From Gammaproteobacteria bacterium (GTDB taxonomy: Bacteria > Pseudomonadota > Gammaproteobacteria > HK1), in the NCBI GenBank assembly GCA_012103455.1, contig WLWT01000001.1, positions 248,001 through 312,000 on the forward strand: a DNA stretch of 64,000 bases, written 5' to 3'. Positions 16,280-27,000 of the stretch are shown here, in pieces. The position numbers and the translations under genes are program-made. Each line of letters starts with the position of its first letter. The stretch's first letter is position 1. The notes beneath the pieces are model-generated. The model saw nothing but the letters and a program-made list of their open reading frames with translations, made no database searches and was not told the origin of the DNA.

Positions 16280-18235
16280 TTATTGCTGGCGCTGCGGTTG
16301 CGCCGTGGGGACAGGGTCGGCGGCATCGTTAGCGCGGTAGACGAAGTGCTGATAGATGGCGATGAGTTCACTGGGCGAGAAGTCCACGATGATGAGCTGT
16401 TGGCCCGGCAAGATCAGATCGGCATCGGTGCTCATGCGCCCTTGTTTGAAGTTGTAGATGGTGGTGGCGGCGGCTTTGCGGTGAATGAGGCGGCCTAGAA
16501 AAGAACTGGAGGAGTCAGCGCGCAATTCATCGGCGTCGCCTGGGATGGCGACTTGATAGGTGTTGATGTGCGTGCCCCGTTGCAGCGCCATGCCTCGGGC
16601 GAAGTTATCTATCAACCCGGAGTGGATGATGCCCCAAATGCCTTGAACATCGCTGGCTTTAACGGTGCGTATGTAGAACACGGAATCGCCACTCGCTCTG
16701 TTGTGCAAGCCTAGCAATTCTTCCACCGTTGTTTCATCGAACTCAACCACGTGCGGCAATATCTCGAATCGCGTGCCAGGGGCGGCATCGGTTTGGGCGC
16801 GCAGCTTCTCCAGGGTGGTCACGTCGTATTGGGGCAGCTTGCTCAGGACTTCGAGCTTGGCGGACGGCTCCAAGCGGTGGTGCTGCAACGCTTTGCCGAG
16901 GGTCATGCGGGTGATGCGTTGGCCTTGCTTGACCTCTATGGGTGTGCCCAAGTCACCGTCGAAGCGGGCCAGCAAACGGGTTGGATCGAGCGGCTCTAGG
17001 CGCTCTGTCACCCGGACCACGGTGATGGGGGTGTGGAGGTCCAAATCTGGCGAGCGTAGCAATTCCTCGGCCGTGCCGCTGCGCCGCGGTCCAAGCGCGG
17101 ATAACCCGGTACTTGAGAGCTGCAGCCGTTGTTCAGGCCGCACGAAATGATCGGCCTTATCTGTCTCTATGGGGTGGATTAAGGCGGCGGCGATGTGGTC
17201 CACGAACGCTCTCGCCTGTTTCGTCAGCTTCGGTGCCAACCCCGGTGTCAAACCAGAACCAGGTGGCGCCTGGGTGAGGGCGGTGGGCAGTTTGATGGCA
17301 GCGGCGCTGATGTTTGCGGGCAAGGTTATGGGTTGCAAGCTGCCTAGTTGCGTATCGGGGAGGGGCGGTGGGACAGGCGCCAGGATAGACGGTTTAGCTA
17401 CTTTAGGCTCGGGTGATTGATGCACAGGTGATGTTGGTTTAGGCGGCTTGTCCTCGGCTAGCTCGGGCTGAAGCTGTTTGGGCGCGTCGTTTACCGGCGC
17501 AGCGGCGGCGGAGACGGCTAGCTGGATGGCCGGGCTGTCGCCAGATGAGATGCGTGGGTTAGGCGGCTTGTTCTCGGCTGGCTCAGGCTGAGGCCGTTTG
17601 GGCGCGTCGCTTACCGGCGCCGGCGCTGCGCCGGCGCCGGCGGAGACGGCTAGCTGGGTGGCCGGGCCGTCGCCAGATGAGATGTGTGGGTTAGGCGGCT
17701 TGTTCTCGGCTGGCTCAGGCTGAGGCCGTTTGGGCGCGCCGTTTACCGGCGCCGGCGCAGCAGCGGTGGAGACGGCTAGCTGGATGGCCGGGCCGTCGCC
17801 AGATGAGATGTGTGGGTTGGGCGCGGGTGCGTGAGGGGGGCGAGCTGGTTTAGGTGTGGTTACCGCAGGTTCTTTGACGGCAACGTCGGGTGCTGTTAGC
17901 GGAGTTGATGCTTTGGCCGGTTTTGAGGCCGATCGCGCAGGGGGGACTGCTTCAGCTTGTGCCGCTCGAGTGGGCATCGGTTGAGAGAGGGCTTTTGGCG
18001 CGCGAGCCGCAGCGGCCATGATCGGAGCCACTGGTGGCTGCAATGGACGTCTCGCCGGCGCGTGTTGCCGCGATATTTCGATAGCGCGGGGATCGGGGAC
18101 CGGAATGTTGGAGGAGGCGGGTGTGTTATCAGTTATTTTATCGGTTACCGTTTGCGCGCCTTCATCGGCACTCCACAACCACGCCACGCCAGCCGCCATC
18201 ACTACCACGCCAAGTGTGACGAACCGTTTGCGCAT
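16280..18235 (-). CDS. Proline-rich repeat protein with N-terminal anchor and LysM-like C-terminus
   Basis: About 651 residues. GGAGG lies 5 bases before the ATG at 18235 and supports this start over 18265. A single hydrophobic segment near the N-terminus (FVTLGVVVMAAGVAWLW) is an anchor or uncleaved signal. Residues 80-290 are Pro/Ala-rich with three copies of a 40-44-residue repeat beginning NPHISSGDGPA and ending EPAENKPP. The C-terminal half is folded, ending in LysM-like pieces (IYNFKQGRMSTDADLILPGQ, with QQLIIVDFSP). It probably spans the periplasm and binds peptidoglycan. It lies 3' of cobS-cobT on the same strand, 82 bases after cobT. I do not know a named family. Confidence 0.6.
   Translation of the reverse strand: MRKRFVTLGVVVMAAGVAWLWSADEGAQTVTDKITDNTPASSNIPVPDPRAIEISRQHAPARRPLQPPVAPIMAAAARAPKALSQPMPTRAAQAEAVPPARSASKPAKASTPLTAPDVAVKEPAVTTPKPARPPHAPAPNPHISSGDGPAIQLAVSTAAAPAPVNGAPKRPQPEPAENKPPNPHISSGDGPATQLAVSAGAGAAPAPVSDAPKRPQPEPAENKPPNPRISSGDSPAIQLAVSAAAAPVNDAPKQLQPELAEDKPPKPTSPVHQSPEPKVAKPSILAPVPPPLPDTQLGSLQPITLPANISAAAIKLPTALTQAPPGSGLTPGLAPKLTKQARAFVDHIAAALIHPIETDKADHFVRPEQRLQLSSTGLSALGPRRSGTAEELLRSPDLDLHTPITVVRVTERLEPLDPTRLLARFDGDLGTPIEVKQGQRITRMTLGKALQHHRLEPSAKLEVLSKLPQYDVTTLEKLRAQTDAAPGTRFEILPHVVEFDETTVEELLGLHNRASGDSVFYIRTVKASDVQGIWGIIHSGLIDNFARGMALQRGTHINTYQVAIPGDADELRADSSSSFLGRLIHRKAAATTIYNFKQGRMSTDADLILPGQQLIIVDFSPSELIAIYQHFVYRANDAADPVPTAQPQRQQ
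17430..17825. repeat. In-gene tandem repeat, three copies of about 120-132 bp
   Basis: Three consecutive DNA repeats encode the NPHISSGDGPA...AENKPP protein units. Copies share long exact blocks (for example GCCAGATGAGATG and GGCTTGTTCTCGGCT) and differ mainly in the number of GCGCCG triplets, which codes for 40, 42 or 44 residues per unit. High identity at DNA level suggests recent expansion and likely length variation between strains. Confidence 0.85.
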
Positions 18236-18316
18236 CGAAACCTCCAGCGCCGCCCGCCGTTCCAACTGGGCCTACTTTACCTTAAAGGCGCTACCCCGCA
18301 GATGAGTTTTGCGGCT

Positions 18317-20194
18317 CTACCTGGCCACCGTGGCGCTGAGCGCAGTACGCTGGTGGTTATTGTCATCGTCATCCACATCGAACAATTCCGTGAGCTGGTC
18401 CATCATAGTGCCGCCTAGTTGCTCCGCGTCCACCAACGTTACCGCCCGGTTGTAGTAGCGGGTGACGTCGTGGCCGATGCCGATGGCCACAAGCTGTACG
18501 GGACTACGGTTTTCGATGTAGTCGATGACATCACGCAGGTGCCGCTCCAGGTAATTGCCGGCGTTGACGGACAACGTGGAGTCGTCCACTGGGGCGCCGT
18601 CGCTGATGACCATGAGAATGCGCCGCTGTTCGGGTCTGCCCAACAGCCGTTCATGGGCCCAAAGTAGGGCCTCGCCATCGATGTTCTCTTTCAAGATGCC
18701 CTCGCGCAGCATCAGTCCTAGACTGCGCCTGGCCCGCCGCCAGGGCGCATCCGCGCTCTTGTAAACGATGTGCCGCAGATCATTGAGGCGCCCGGCGTTA
18801 GCCGGTTTGCCACTGGTCAGCCAGCGCTCGCGCGATAGACCGCCTTTCCAGGCGCGGGTGGTAAAGCCGAGGATTTCCACTTTGACGCCGCAACGCTCGA
18901 GGGTGCGGGCCAATACATCGGCACTGATGGCGGCTACGGTGATGGGCCGCCCGCGCATGGACCCTGAGTTGTCGATGAGCAGCGATACCACCGTATCGCG
19001 AAAGGGCGCTTGTTTTTCCCACTTGTACGACAGTGGCTGGGTCGGGTTGGCCACCACCCGGGCCAACCGGGCAGCGTCCAGGATGCCTTCTTCCAGATCG
19101 AATTCCCACGAGCGGGTCTGTTTCGCCATCAAGCGCCGTTGCAGGCGGTTGGCGAGCTTGCCCACCACGCTTTGCAAGTGCGAGACTTGGTCGTCGAGTT
19201 GCGCGCGTAGGCGGTTTAGCTCATCGGCCTCGCACAGCTCCTCTGCCGCGATGATCTCATCGAACTCTGTGCTATAAGCGTGGTAACGGTTTGCATCGGC
19301 GCTGTTACGGCCACTTAAGTCCGGCGGCCACTGTTCACCGGATGGTTGTGCGTCCATGTCCATATCCGGGCGGTCATCCCTATCGCCTTCGGTGGGTGTC
19401 TCATCGCCCTCCATCTGCTCGGTGTCGGCGCCCTCGGCACCTTCAATGGCATCGGGGCTCATCTGCGCCTGCTCGTCGCCTTGCGTGTCACCCGCGTCCT
19501 GGTCTTCGCCTTGCGAGTCGTCCGAGTCGCCATCGTCGGCGTTCTGTTCTTCCTCCACTTCGATTTCGAAGCCGAGTTCGCGCAGCACCTCGTGGGCGGC
19601 GTCAGCGAACTGCGTTTGGTTGTGCATGTACCCGGTCAGCCGGTCCAGCGCTTCATGTACGCTTTGTTCCAGCGCGGGACGCCATAAATCCACCAGCGCG
19701 CTGGCTGCTTGCGGGATAGCACGTCCGGTCATTTTCTCCCGCGCCAATAAGCGCAGCGCCTCGGATAGCGGTGCATCGGCCCGGTCGGTCAGGTGTTCGT
19801 AGCCGGCATCCCGGCATTTCTGGGCGATGGCTGCATCCAGGTTATGGGCCACACCCATCATGCGCACCGAACCTACCGCTTCACAGCGGGCCTGCTCCAG
19901 CGCATCGAAGACCTCGCGGGCCGGTGCCAGCGATGGTGATTTGGAGGCATGGGTGCCGGTGGCGTGGTGGCGCAGGCGCAACGCTAGCGCATCGGCTTCA
20001 CCCCGTACCCGGCATACCATGGTGTATTCCAAGTCCGCTGCGGGTTTGGGCAGGTGCAGGGTGCCGTCTTGCATGATCGGCGTGCCCGGCCCGAATCGGA
20101 CGTCCAGGGTGTCGCGCTTGGCAATGGCGCGCGCCGCCGCCGCCGTATGCTGGCGGAAGCTCTCCAGTCGATCATCGCCGCGCTGTTGGCTCAT
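18317..20194 (-). CDS. cobT: Aerobic cobaltochelatase subunit CobT
   Basis: A 625-residue partner of CobS and CobN in inserting cobalt into hydrogenobyrinic acid a,c-diamide in aerobic cobalamin synthesis. An N-terminal helical domain is followed by a strongly acidic linker ([20 protein letters not shown], around 215-290). The C-terminal von Willebrand A domain carries the MIDAS motif [10 protein letters not shown] near residue 405 and [11 protein letters not shown] further on. It follows cobS by 45 bases. No cobN or other cobalamin genes are in the window; small cobST pairs can also serve other chelatases, so the substrate is inferred. Confidence 0.9.
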   Translation of the reverse strand: MSQQRGDDRLESFRQHTAAAARAIAKRDTLDVRFGPGTPIMQDGTLHLPKPAADLEYTMVCRVRGEADALALRLRHHATGTHASKSPSLAPAREVFDALEQARCEAVGSVRMMGVAHNLDAAIAQKCRDAGYEHLTDRADAPLSEALRLLAREKMTGRAIPQAASALVDLWRPALEQSVHEALDRLTGYMHNQTQFADAAHEVLRELGFEIEVEEEQNADDGDSDDSQGEDQDAGDTQGDEQAQMSPDAIEGAEGADTEQMEGDETPTEGDRDDRPDMDMDAQPSGEQWPPDLSGRNSADANRYHAYSTEFDEIIAAEELCEADELNRLRAQLDDQVSHLQSVVGKLANRLQRRLMAKQTRSWEFDLEEGILDAARLARVVANPTQPLSYKWEKQAPFRDTVVSLLIDNSGSMRGRPITVAAISADVLARTLERCGVKVEILGFTTRAWKGGLSRERWLTSGKPANAGRLNDLRHIVYKSADAPWRRARRSLGLMLREGILKENIDGEALLWAHERLLGRPEQRRILMVISDGAPVDDSTLSVNAGNYLERHLRDVIDYIENRSPVQLVAIGIGHDVTRYYNRAVTLVDAEQLGGTMMDQLTELFDVDDDDNNHQRTALSATVAR

Positions 20195-20212
20195 AGGGTG
20201 GTTCCGCCCCTT

Positions 20213-20238
20213 AGTTGAGTACTTGAGTTGAGTACTTG
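20213..20238. repeat. Direct tandem repeat, 2 x 13 bp, between cobS and cobT
   Basis: Two exact copies of AGTTGAGTACTTG fill most of the 45-base space between the cobS stop and the cobT start. It is one of a series of short intergenic tandem duplications in this window. Confidence 0.9.
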
Positions 20239-20239
20239 T

Positions 20240-21223
20240 TTAACCGAGCACTGCTTGGACGCCGGTTTCCGGCAGTTCGGTATTGAAACAGCGCTGGTAG
20301 TACTCGGCGATGATGGGCCGCTCCACCTCATCGCATTTGTTCAGGAAAGTGAGGCGAAAGGCGAAGCCCAGATCGTTGAACAGCGAGGCGTTTTCAGCCC
20401 AGGTGATCACGGTGCGTGGGCTCATGACGGTGGAGACATCACCGGCGACAAAACCGGAGCGGGTCAGATCGGCCAATGCCACCATGTTATCGACCGTCTT
20501 GCGCCCCTTATCGGAGTCGTATTCGGGGGCTTTAGCGAGGACTATTTCGGCCTCCGCTGCGTGCTCCAGATAGTTGAGGGTGGCGACGATGTTCCAGCGG
20601 TCCATCTGCCCCTGGTTGATCTGCTGGGTGCCGTGATAGAGGCCGGTGGTGTCGCCCAAGCCGACCGTATTGGTCGTCGAGAAAAGCCGGAAGGACGGGT
20701 GTGGATGTAGCACCCGTGACTGATCGAGCAAGGTCAATTTACCTTCCGCCTCCAGTACCCGCTGGATGACGAACATCACGTCGGGGCGGCCCGCGTCGTA
20801 TTCATCGAAGACGATGGCGGTAGGCGTCTGGTACGCCCACGGCAAAATGCCCTCTTTGAACTCGGTGACCTGCATGCCGTCGCGCAGCACGATGGCGTCT
20901 TTACCCACCAAGTCTATACGGCTGATATGGCTGTCCAGATTGACCCGTATACATGGCCAATTGAGCCGGGCGGACACCTGTTCTATATGGGTGGATTTGC
21001 CGGTGCCGTGATAACCCTGAATCATTACGCGGCGGTTATAAGCAAAGCCGGCGAGGATGGCGAGTGTGGTATCCCGGTCAAACCGGTAAGCGGTATCGAT
21101 GGGTGGCACGTGTTCGGTGCGTTCGCTGAACGCTGGGACTTCAAGGTCAATATCGATATGGAACGTTTCGCGAACGGAGATTTTTGTGTCCGGGTTGCCG
21201 GATGAGGGAACCACTTGCGCCAT
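20240..21223 (-). CDS. cobS: Aerobic cobaltochelatase AAA+ subunit CobS
   Basis: A 327-residue AAA+ ATPase of the MoxR/CobS type that powers cobalt insertion with CobT and CobN. Walker A is GYHGTGKST at residues 70-78 and Walker B is [10 protein letters not shown] at about 136-145 with D140 and E141. The N-terminal [19 protein letters not shown] is characteristic of CobS. The length is normal and cobT follows directly. Confidence 0.93.
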   Translation of the reverse strand: MAQVVPSSGNPDTKISVRETFHIDIDLEVPAFSERTEHVPPIDTAYRFDRDTTLAILAGFAYNRRVMIQGYHGTGKSTHIEQVSARLNWPCIRVNLDSHISRIDLVGKDAIVLRDGMQVTEFKEGILPWAYQTPTAIVFDEYDAGRPDVMFVIQRVLEAEGKLTLLDQSRVLHPHPSFRLFSTTNTVGLGDTTGLYHGTQQINQGQMDRWNIVATLNYLEHAAEAEIVLAKAPEYDSDKGRKTVDNMVALADLTRSGFVAGDVSTVMSPRTVITWAENASLFNDLGFAFRLTFLNKCDEVERPIIAEYYQRCFNTELPETGVQAVLG

Positions 21224-21287
21224 GGCTGCTTATGCACCTCGAGAGCGGGGTAAGACGAGCGACCCTCTGGTAGAGGCGCCGAGCAAA

Positions 21288-21312
21288 AGTCCCAAGTTTA
21301 ACGCTTGGGGCT
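21288..21312 (-). terminator. Possible terminator between the metF-like gene and cobS
   Basis: A 9-bp stem (AGTCCCAAG with CTTGGGGCT, one G-T pair) around a 7-base loop, followed on the minus strand by ACTTTTGC. The T run is short, so this is a weak intrinsic terminator candidate after the metF-like gene. Confidence 0.35.
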
Positions 21313-21331
21313 CACCGGTAGTAGTGCGGGC

Positions 21332-21383
21332 ATCGTTGGATGAAATCGTTGGATGAAATCGTTGGATGAAATCGTTGGATGAA
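21332..21383. repeat. Tandem repeat, 4 x 13 bp
   Basis: Four exact adjacent copies of ATCGTTGGATGAA in the gap between cobS and the metF-like gene, followed by a run of nine G residues. The function is unknown; slippage during replication explains it. Confidence 0.95.
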
Positions 21384-21415
21384 TTAGGGGGGGGGATGAG
21401 CAGTGGCGGCGATTG

Positions 21416-22297
21416 TTAGGCCGCTTCGATCTGCGCCGCTTCGAGTATGGCCGGCACGTGCTTCTCCCAGCCGATGGCCATGATGTGCACGCCGTTGATT
21501 ACCCCCTTCAGCGCTTGGATGGTCTCGGCGGCGATGGCCACAGCGGTGGCGCTGCTGTCAGTGGCAGCATCCACCCGTGCCATCAGCCGTTCCGGTACGT
21601 TGATCCCGGGTATCTTCTCGTCTATGAAGCGCGCCATCTTCGGCGATCTGAGCGGAATGATGCCGGCCAGCAGGCGTGCGCCTAAAGCATTCGCCCGCTC
21701 GGAGAAGTGGGCGAATGCCTCCACGTCGTAAACCGCTTGGGTTTGGAAGAAAGTGGCGCCGGCATCCAGTTTTTCTCTGAGCCGGTCCAATTCCTTGTCT
21801 TGATCGTCAGCCCCTGGATTGGCCACGGCGCCGATGCAGAAATCCGTCGCGCCTTTCAGCTCGTTGCCCATCAGATCATGGCCACTGTTCAGTCCGCGGG
21901 CCGCCGCCAGTAGGGGAATAGAGGGCAGATCGAATACGGCTTTGGCGTCGGGATGATCGCCGTTGGTAGGCGGATCGCCGCCCATGAATACGACGTTGTG
22001 TATGCCCAAGGCGCTGGCGGCCAGCAGATCCGATTGCTGGGCGATGCGGTTTCTGTCTCTGGAGGTCATCTGCAAGATGGGCTCGATGCCGGCATCTAAC
22101 AGCAAATGGGCGGCGGCGATGGGGGCCATGCTCATGCGTGCGTTGTGGGAGTCGGTCAGGTTGAATGCATTGATGCGCGGCGCCAGTTCCTTGGCTTTTT
22201 GCAGCAGCGCCGTGAGATCGGTGCCTTTGGGCGGGGTCAGTTCGCTGGTGACTACAAACGTGTTGTCGGCGAACGCGTCGGCAAGGTGGCTAGGCAT
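21416..22297 (-). CDS. Methylenetetrahydrofolate reductase-family protein
   Basis: A 293-residue TIM-barrel flavoprotein of the MetF family, which reduces 5,10-methylene-THF to 5-methyl-THF. Visible features are TSELTPPKGTD at the N-terminus, FNLTDSHNARMSM, VVFMGGDPPTNGDHPDA (the LRGDPP-like loop) and GATFFQTQAVYDVEAF, which carries the folate-site phenylalanine/glutamine. It is typical of the short MetF-like branch rather than canonical E. coli MetF, so a role in one-carbon catabolism is also possible. It is encoded 3' of a ThDP enzyme on the same strand. Confidence 0.85.
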   Translation of the reverse strand: MPSHLADAFADNTFVVTSELTPPKGTDLTALLQKAKELAPRINAFNLTDSHNARMSMAPIAAAHLLLDAGIEPILQMTSRDRNRIAQQSDLLAASALGIHNVVFMGGDPPTNGDHPDAKAVFDLPSIPLLAAARGLNSGHDLMGNELKGATDFCIGAVANPGADDQDKELDRLREKLDAGATFFQTQAVYDVEAFAHFSERANALGARLLAGIIPLRSPKMARFIDEKIPGINVPERLMARVDAATDSSATAVAIAAETIQALKGVINGVHIMAIGWEKHVPAILEAAQIEAA

Positions 22298-22321
22298 GGT
22301 TTTTGGGGCTCCAAGATGAAT

Positions 22322-23986
22322 TCAGGGAGTAGCGATAAGTCGGGGCTTTAAGGCGCTCATCTTAAGGCGCGGCGATAACGCTTCAGGATCGGTTGGCAGT
22401 TCTATCAGCGCGGTGCGGCCGGCGGCTTGGGCGCGGGCAAAGGCGGCGGGGAATTGCTCGCTGGAACCGATGCGCTCGCCATGGGCGCCGAAGCTTGCGG
22501 CCATGGCGGCGAAGTCCGGATTGGTGAGCGAGGTGGCGCTTGGCCGCCCGGGGTAGCGCTGCTCCTGGTACATGCGGATGGTGGCGAACATATTGTTATT
22601 GGCGACGATGAAGATGACCGGGAGGCTGTGTTGCACCGCCGTTGCCATCTCCTGCGCGGTCATCATGAAGCAGCCGTCGCCGGCGATGCTGACCACGGTA
22701 CGGTGGGGAAAGGTGGCTTTGGCCGCCACCGCCGCTGCGACGCCGTAACCCATGGAGCCCGAGGTGGGCGCGAGCTGCGTGCGGTAGTCCTTGAAGGTGT
22801 AATAGCGGTGAATCCAAGCTGAGTAGTTGCCGGCGCCGCTGCAGATGATGGCATCCTCTGGCAGGTTCTCACGCAGCCAACAGATGATGTCTTCCAGGCG
22901 TACATCGCCCGGAGTGGGCTCGGGTACCAGCTCTGCCTCGAAGGCGGCGCGGCCGGTCTCGCACCAGGCTTGGAAGCGCTCGTTGTTGGCCACTTCGATG
23001 TTACTCAGCGCTTCTAAAAATGCGTTGGCGGAGGCGTTGATGGCGAGATCGGGCCGGTATACCCGTCCCAATTCCTCGGCGCCCGCGTGCACGTGGATGA
23101 GTTTGGGTTTGGGGTTCGGGATGCTGATCAAGCCATAGTCGCGGGTGGTCAGCTCGCCCAGCCGTGAACCGACGCTGATGAGCAAGTCGCAATCGGCGAA
23201 AGCCTGCGCTAGAGCGGTACTGATGGCGATACCGGTGTGGCCTACGTAGGCCCGGTTGCGGTTGTCGATGTAGTCCTGGCAGCGGAAAGAAGTACACACC
23301 GGGATGTGGTTGGCCTCAGCGAAGGCGCCGATGAGGCGGGCGCATTGTGCTGACCAACCGCCGCCGCCGGCGACGATGAGTGGCCGCTCAGCGGCGTCCA
23401 GCATGGCGCGCACCGCCGTCGTCTGCGCTGCGCTGACGCCCGTGTGCACCGGCACTGCCGGGCGGGCATCCTCGACTTCCGCCTGGCTGGACAGTACATC
23501 TTCCGGTAGCGCTAGGACCACTGGCCCGGGCCGTCCCGCGAGGGCCGTATGCCAGGCGTGGGCGACGTATTCCGGGATGCGGTGAATGTTGTCGATCTGT
23601 CCCACCCATTTGGCCATTTCACCGAACATGCGCCGGCAGTCGATTTCCTGAAAAGCTTCGCGCTCCATGGCCTCTCTTGCGACCTGGCCCACGAACAAGA
23701 TCATCGGCGTCGAGTCCTGAAACGCCACGTGCACGCCGCTGGATGCATTGGTGGCCCCAGGGCCACGGGTGACGAAACAGATGCCGGGCTTACCCGTCAG
23801 CTTGCCGTACGCATCTGCCATCATCGCCGCGCCGCCTTCTTGCCGGCAGGTGATGGTTTGGATGCGGTTGTGGGCGTGCAGCCCGTCCAGCGCCGCCAGG
23901 TAGGATTCGCCCGGCACGCAAAACACCCTGTCGCAGCCGTGTATAGCGAGTTGATCGATCAGGATTTGGCCACCGTGGCGTACCAT
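22322..23986 (-). CDS. ThDP-dependent acetolactate synthase-like enzyme
   Basis: A 554-residue thiamine diphosphate enzyme. The ATG at 23986 is chosen because AAGGAG lies 6 bases upstream; the in-frame ATG at 24001 precedes that site. The N-terminal PYR domain has the catalytic Glu in CVPGESYLAALDGL, and the PP domain has the GDG...NN cofactor motif (GDGCFMMTAQEMATAV through VANNNMFATI). It belongs to the broad IlvB/oxalyl-CoA decarboxylase/sulfoacetaldehyde superfamily; there is no regulatory subunit gene nearby, so a biosynthetic acetolactate synthase role is unlikely. The substrate is unknown. Confidence 0.85.
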   Translation of the reverse strand: MVRHGGQILIDQLAIHGCDRVFCVPGESYLAALDGLHAHNRIQTITCRQEGGAAMMADAYGKLTGKPGICFVTRGPGATNASSGVHVAFQDSTPMILFVGQVAREAMEREAFQEIDCRRMFGEMAKWVGQIDNIHRIPEYVAHAWHTALAGRPGPVVLALPEDVLSSQAEVEDARPAVPVHTGVSAAQTTAVRAMLDAAERPLIVAGGGGWSAQCARLIGAFAEANHIPVCTSFRCQDYIDNRNRAYVGHTGIAISTALAQAFADCDLLISVGSRLGELTTRDYGLISIPNPKPKLIHVHAGAEELGRVYRPDLAINASANAFLEALSNIEVANNERFQAWCETGRAAFEAELVPEPTPGDVRLEDIICWLRENLPEDAIICSGAGNYSAWIHRYYTFKDYRTQLAPTSGSMGYGVAAAVAAKATFPHRTVVSIAGDGCFMMTAQEMATAVQHSLPVIFIVANNNMFATIRMYQEQRYPGRPSATSLTNPDFAAMAASFGAHGERIGSSEQFPAAFARAQAAGRTALIELPTDPEALSPRLKMSALKPRLIATP

Positions 23987-24071
23987 GGGGAGCTCCTTCA
24001 TTGGTGCCGGTTCATTCGTGCCGATTTTTGGGGGCCCGGTTTGGCGGGCGGCGTAGGCTAACGCGGGTGGC

Positions 24072-27000
24072 TCATCCGGGCTGTTCTGCGGGCGACGGTT
24101 GGATATAGGTGCTCTTGCGGGTGCGCAGGCCCACGGTTAGGGACAATAAGGGTGGGACGATGATGAGGGTGAGCAGAGCCGATAGGGCCAGTCCACCTAC
24201 GACCACTGAGCCTAATCCGCGGTACAACTCCGAGCCGGCCCCCGGGAATACCACCAGTGGCACCATCCCGAAGACGGAGGTCAGGGTGGACATGAAGATC
24301 GGCCGGATGCGGTTGCGGGTGGCTTCGACGATGGCGGCGCCCGCGTCCATGCCCTCTACGCGCAGATGAAACAAGGTCTGGTGCACCAGCAAGATGGCGT
24401 TGTTGACGACGATGCCGATGAGGATGACAAAACCCAGCATGGTGAGCATGTCCAGCGGTTGGAGCTGGTATTCGTTTAGCAGCAACAGGCCACCTACACC
24501 ACCGGCCGTCGCCAGCGGCACGGACAAGACGATGACGGCCGGATAGATGAAGCTCTCGAACAGTACCGCCATGACCAGGTAGACGATGATGAGCGCCATG
24601 ACCAGTTGCCATTTCATGGCCTCGCGTGTTTGCTCCAATTTGTCCGCCGTTCCGGACAGCGCTACGCGTACGCCCGATGGCAGCCCTTCTTGGCGCAGGG
24701 CGCTGACAACGCCTTCGTTGAGCTTGTCCATGGCCGCTTCCAGTACCAAGTGTTCGGGCGGTCTCACTTCTATGGTCACCGTTCTGCGCCGTTCTTTGTG
24801 GCGGATTTCGGTGGGGCCGGAGGTCAGGGCGATCTTGGCCAGCGATTCGGCGGGAAGAATCAAGCCGTCGCGGGTCACTACCGGCAAAGCCCCGATGCGT
24901 TGAGTTTGTTCCGCCGCCACCGGCGGTCCTGCCAGCATGAGGTCCAGGCGCTCGCCGTCTACGGTGATCTCGGCAAGGCGCAGGCCGTCGTTGAAAGTGT
25001 CTACCGTCAAACCGAGTTCGCGCACAGTAACGCCGGCGTCGGCCAGCCGTACCCGATCTGGCAACACCCGGACTTCGGGAGCGCCCAGTTCAAGGCCGGG
25101 ATTGGGCCGGATCTGAGTGCCCTCTTGGCGTGGCAACACCCTGGCGATATGGCCCATGGCTCTTAGCGCTACGCCCAATACCTGCTCCAAGTTACCGCCC
25201 GAGATGTCTACGTCGATGCGCCGGCCACCGCCTATGGAGCGCCCGAAGATCGAGCGTTGGGAGACGAAACCGAAGGTGCCGGGCTCACTGAACATGGGCC
25301 GGCGCAAAACCGGGATCAACTCAGCCACCCGGCTCGCATCGGCGGAGACGGCGCCGAGGAAGGTCAAGCCTCTGAAGGCGACGAAAAAGAAGTTGGTGAT
25401 CCCGGGTGGGCCGCCGCTTGGGGCCGCTTGGGCCTTGTCTGTACTCTTCTTCCCGGTCACCCAAAGGGGCCGGACTGTTGCTTCTAGCGATTCGGCGATG
25501 CCCGTGGTGGTGGTCAGGTTGTAGCCGGGGGGGGGCAGCATCATGCCGAAGACTAGATTGCGATTGCCGGCAGGTAGGTAATCGGCCTTGGGTAAGAAAC
25601 TATGGGTTAGGCCCACGGCGGCGGCCGATACCCCTAATGCCACCGCCAGCGCCAGGGTTTTATGTTTGAAAGTCAGGTGGGCAAAGCCGGTGGCGAGGGT
25701 GGTGAAACCACGCCCGAAGTGATCGAGCCCGGGCAGCGCCAGAGGTTTGCGCCCCCCTACATCGCCGCCCAGCAAGCGCTGCGAGAGGGCCGGAATAACA
25801 GTGACCGCGACCAGCAATGAGAGCAATACGGCGACGGAGATGGCCACCGCGATGTCGCGGAAAAGCTGTCCTACTTCCGACTCCAAGATAAGGATGGGGA
25901 TGAATACCATCACGGTGGTCAGGGCGGATACGAACACGGCGCTCCACACTTGCTTGGCGCCTTGATAAGCGGCCTCTTGGGTGGCCATGCCCCGTTGCTT
26001 CAAGCGGTAGATGTTCTCCAGCACGACGATGGCGGCGTCCACCACCATGCCTACGGCAAACGCGATACCGGCCAAGGAAATCACGTTGAGCGAGCGGCCT
26101 AGGGCGGCCATGGCGACGAAGGAGCCGATGACGGAGACGGGAATGGCAAGCGCGATGATAAGAGTGGCCCGCCAGGAGCGCAGGAATAGCAGCAGCATCA
26201 ACGCGGCTAGCACACCGCCTACATAGATGTTTTGCTGCACTAGATCGATGGCTGAGTCTATGTAGATGGTCTCGTCGTAGACTTGCCGTAGCTGCAAGCC
26301 GGCGTCTGCCACCACACCGGCGGATAATTCCTCCAGCGTTTGGCGAATACTGTTCATGGTCTCGATAACGTTGGCGCCGGTTTCGCGGGTGACGCGGATG
26401 GCCAATGATGGGTCGCCCATGTTGCGGATGCGCGCCTGCGGCTCTTGGTAGGCATAACCCACCTGCGCCACATCGCCTACGGTGACTCTGGCCAGACGGC
26501 CAGTGGCCGGGTCGCGCTGGGAGCGCAGCACCACCGCTTCAATCTGAGCAACGGTGCTGAGATCGCCTTCTGTGCGCACGATGTAGCGGCGTTTGCCCTC
26601 GGTGATATCACCACCGGTGATGGAGGCGTTGCTGGCTCTCACCGCCCGTACCACATCGCTGACCGTGAGGCGAAAGCGGGCCAGGGCGCGCGGATCTATG
26701 ACGACACGGATCTCACGGTCGGCGCCACCGAATACATCTACGCTGCCCACGCCAGGTACCCGTTCCAAGCGATCTTGAACGACGTCCTTGGCAAACTCGC
26801 CGTGGATGTGGATGTCGGGTTTGTCGCCGCCGCTGCCGGGTCGGTATTTAGCGATGATCCAGGCGATGGCCTGATCCTCGGAGCCGGCGGTTTTCAAGGT
26901 GGGTTCGTCGGCTTCCTCGGGATATCCGCTCACCCGGTCAAGGCGCTTTGATACCAACAGCAGTGCTTTGTCCATGTTGGTGCCAACGGCGAATTCCAAG

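Noticed and set aside
19291..20231. Long plus-strand ORFs opposite cobT
   Set aside because: They are shadows of the cobT gene, which has clear domain and motif evidence on the minus strand.
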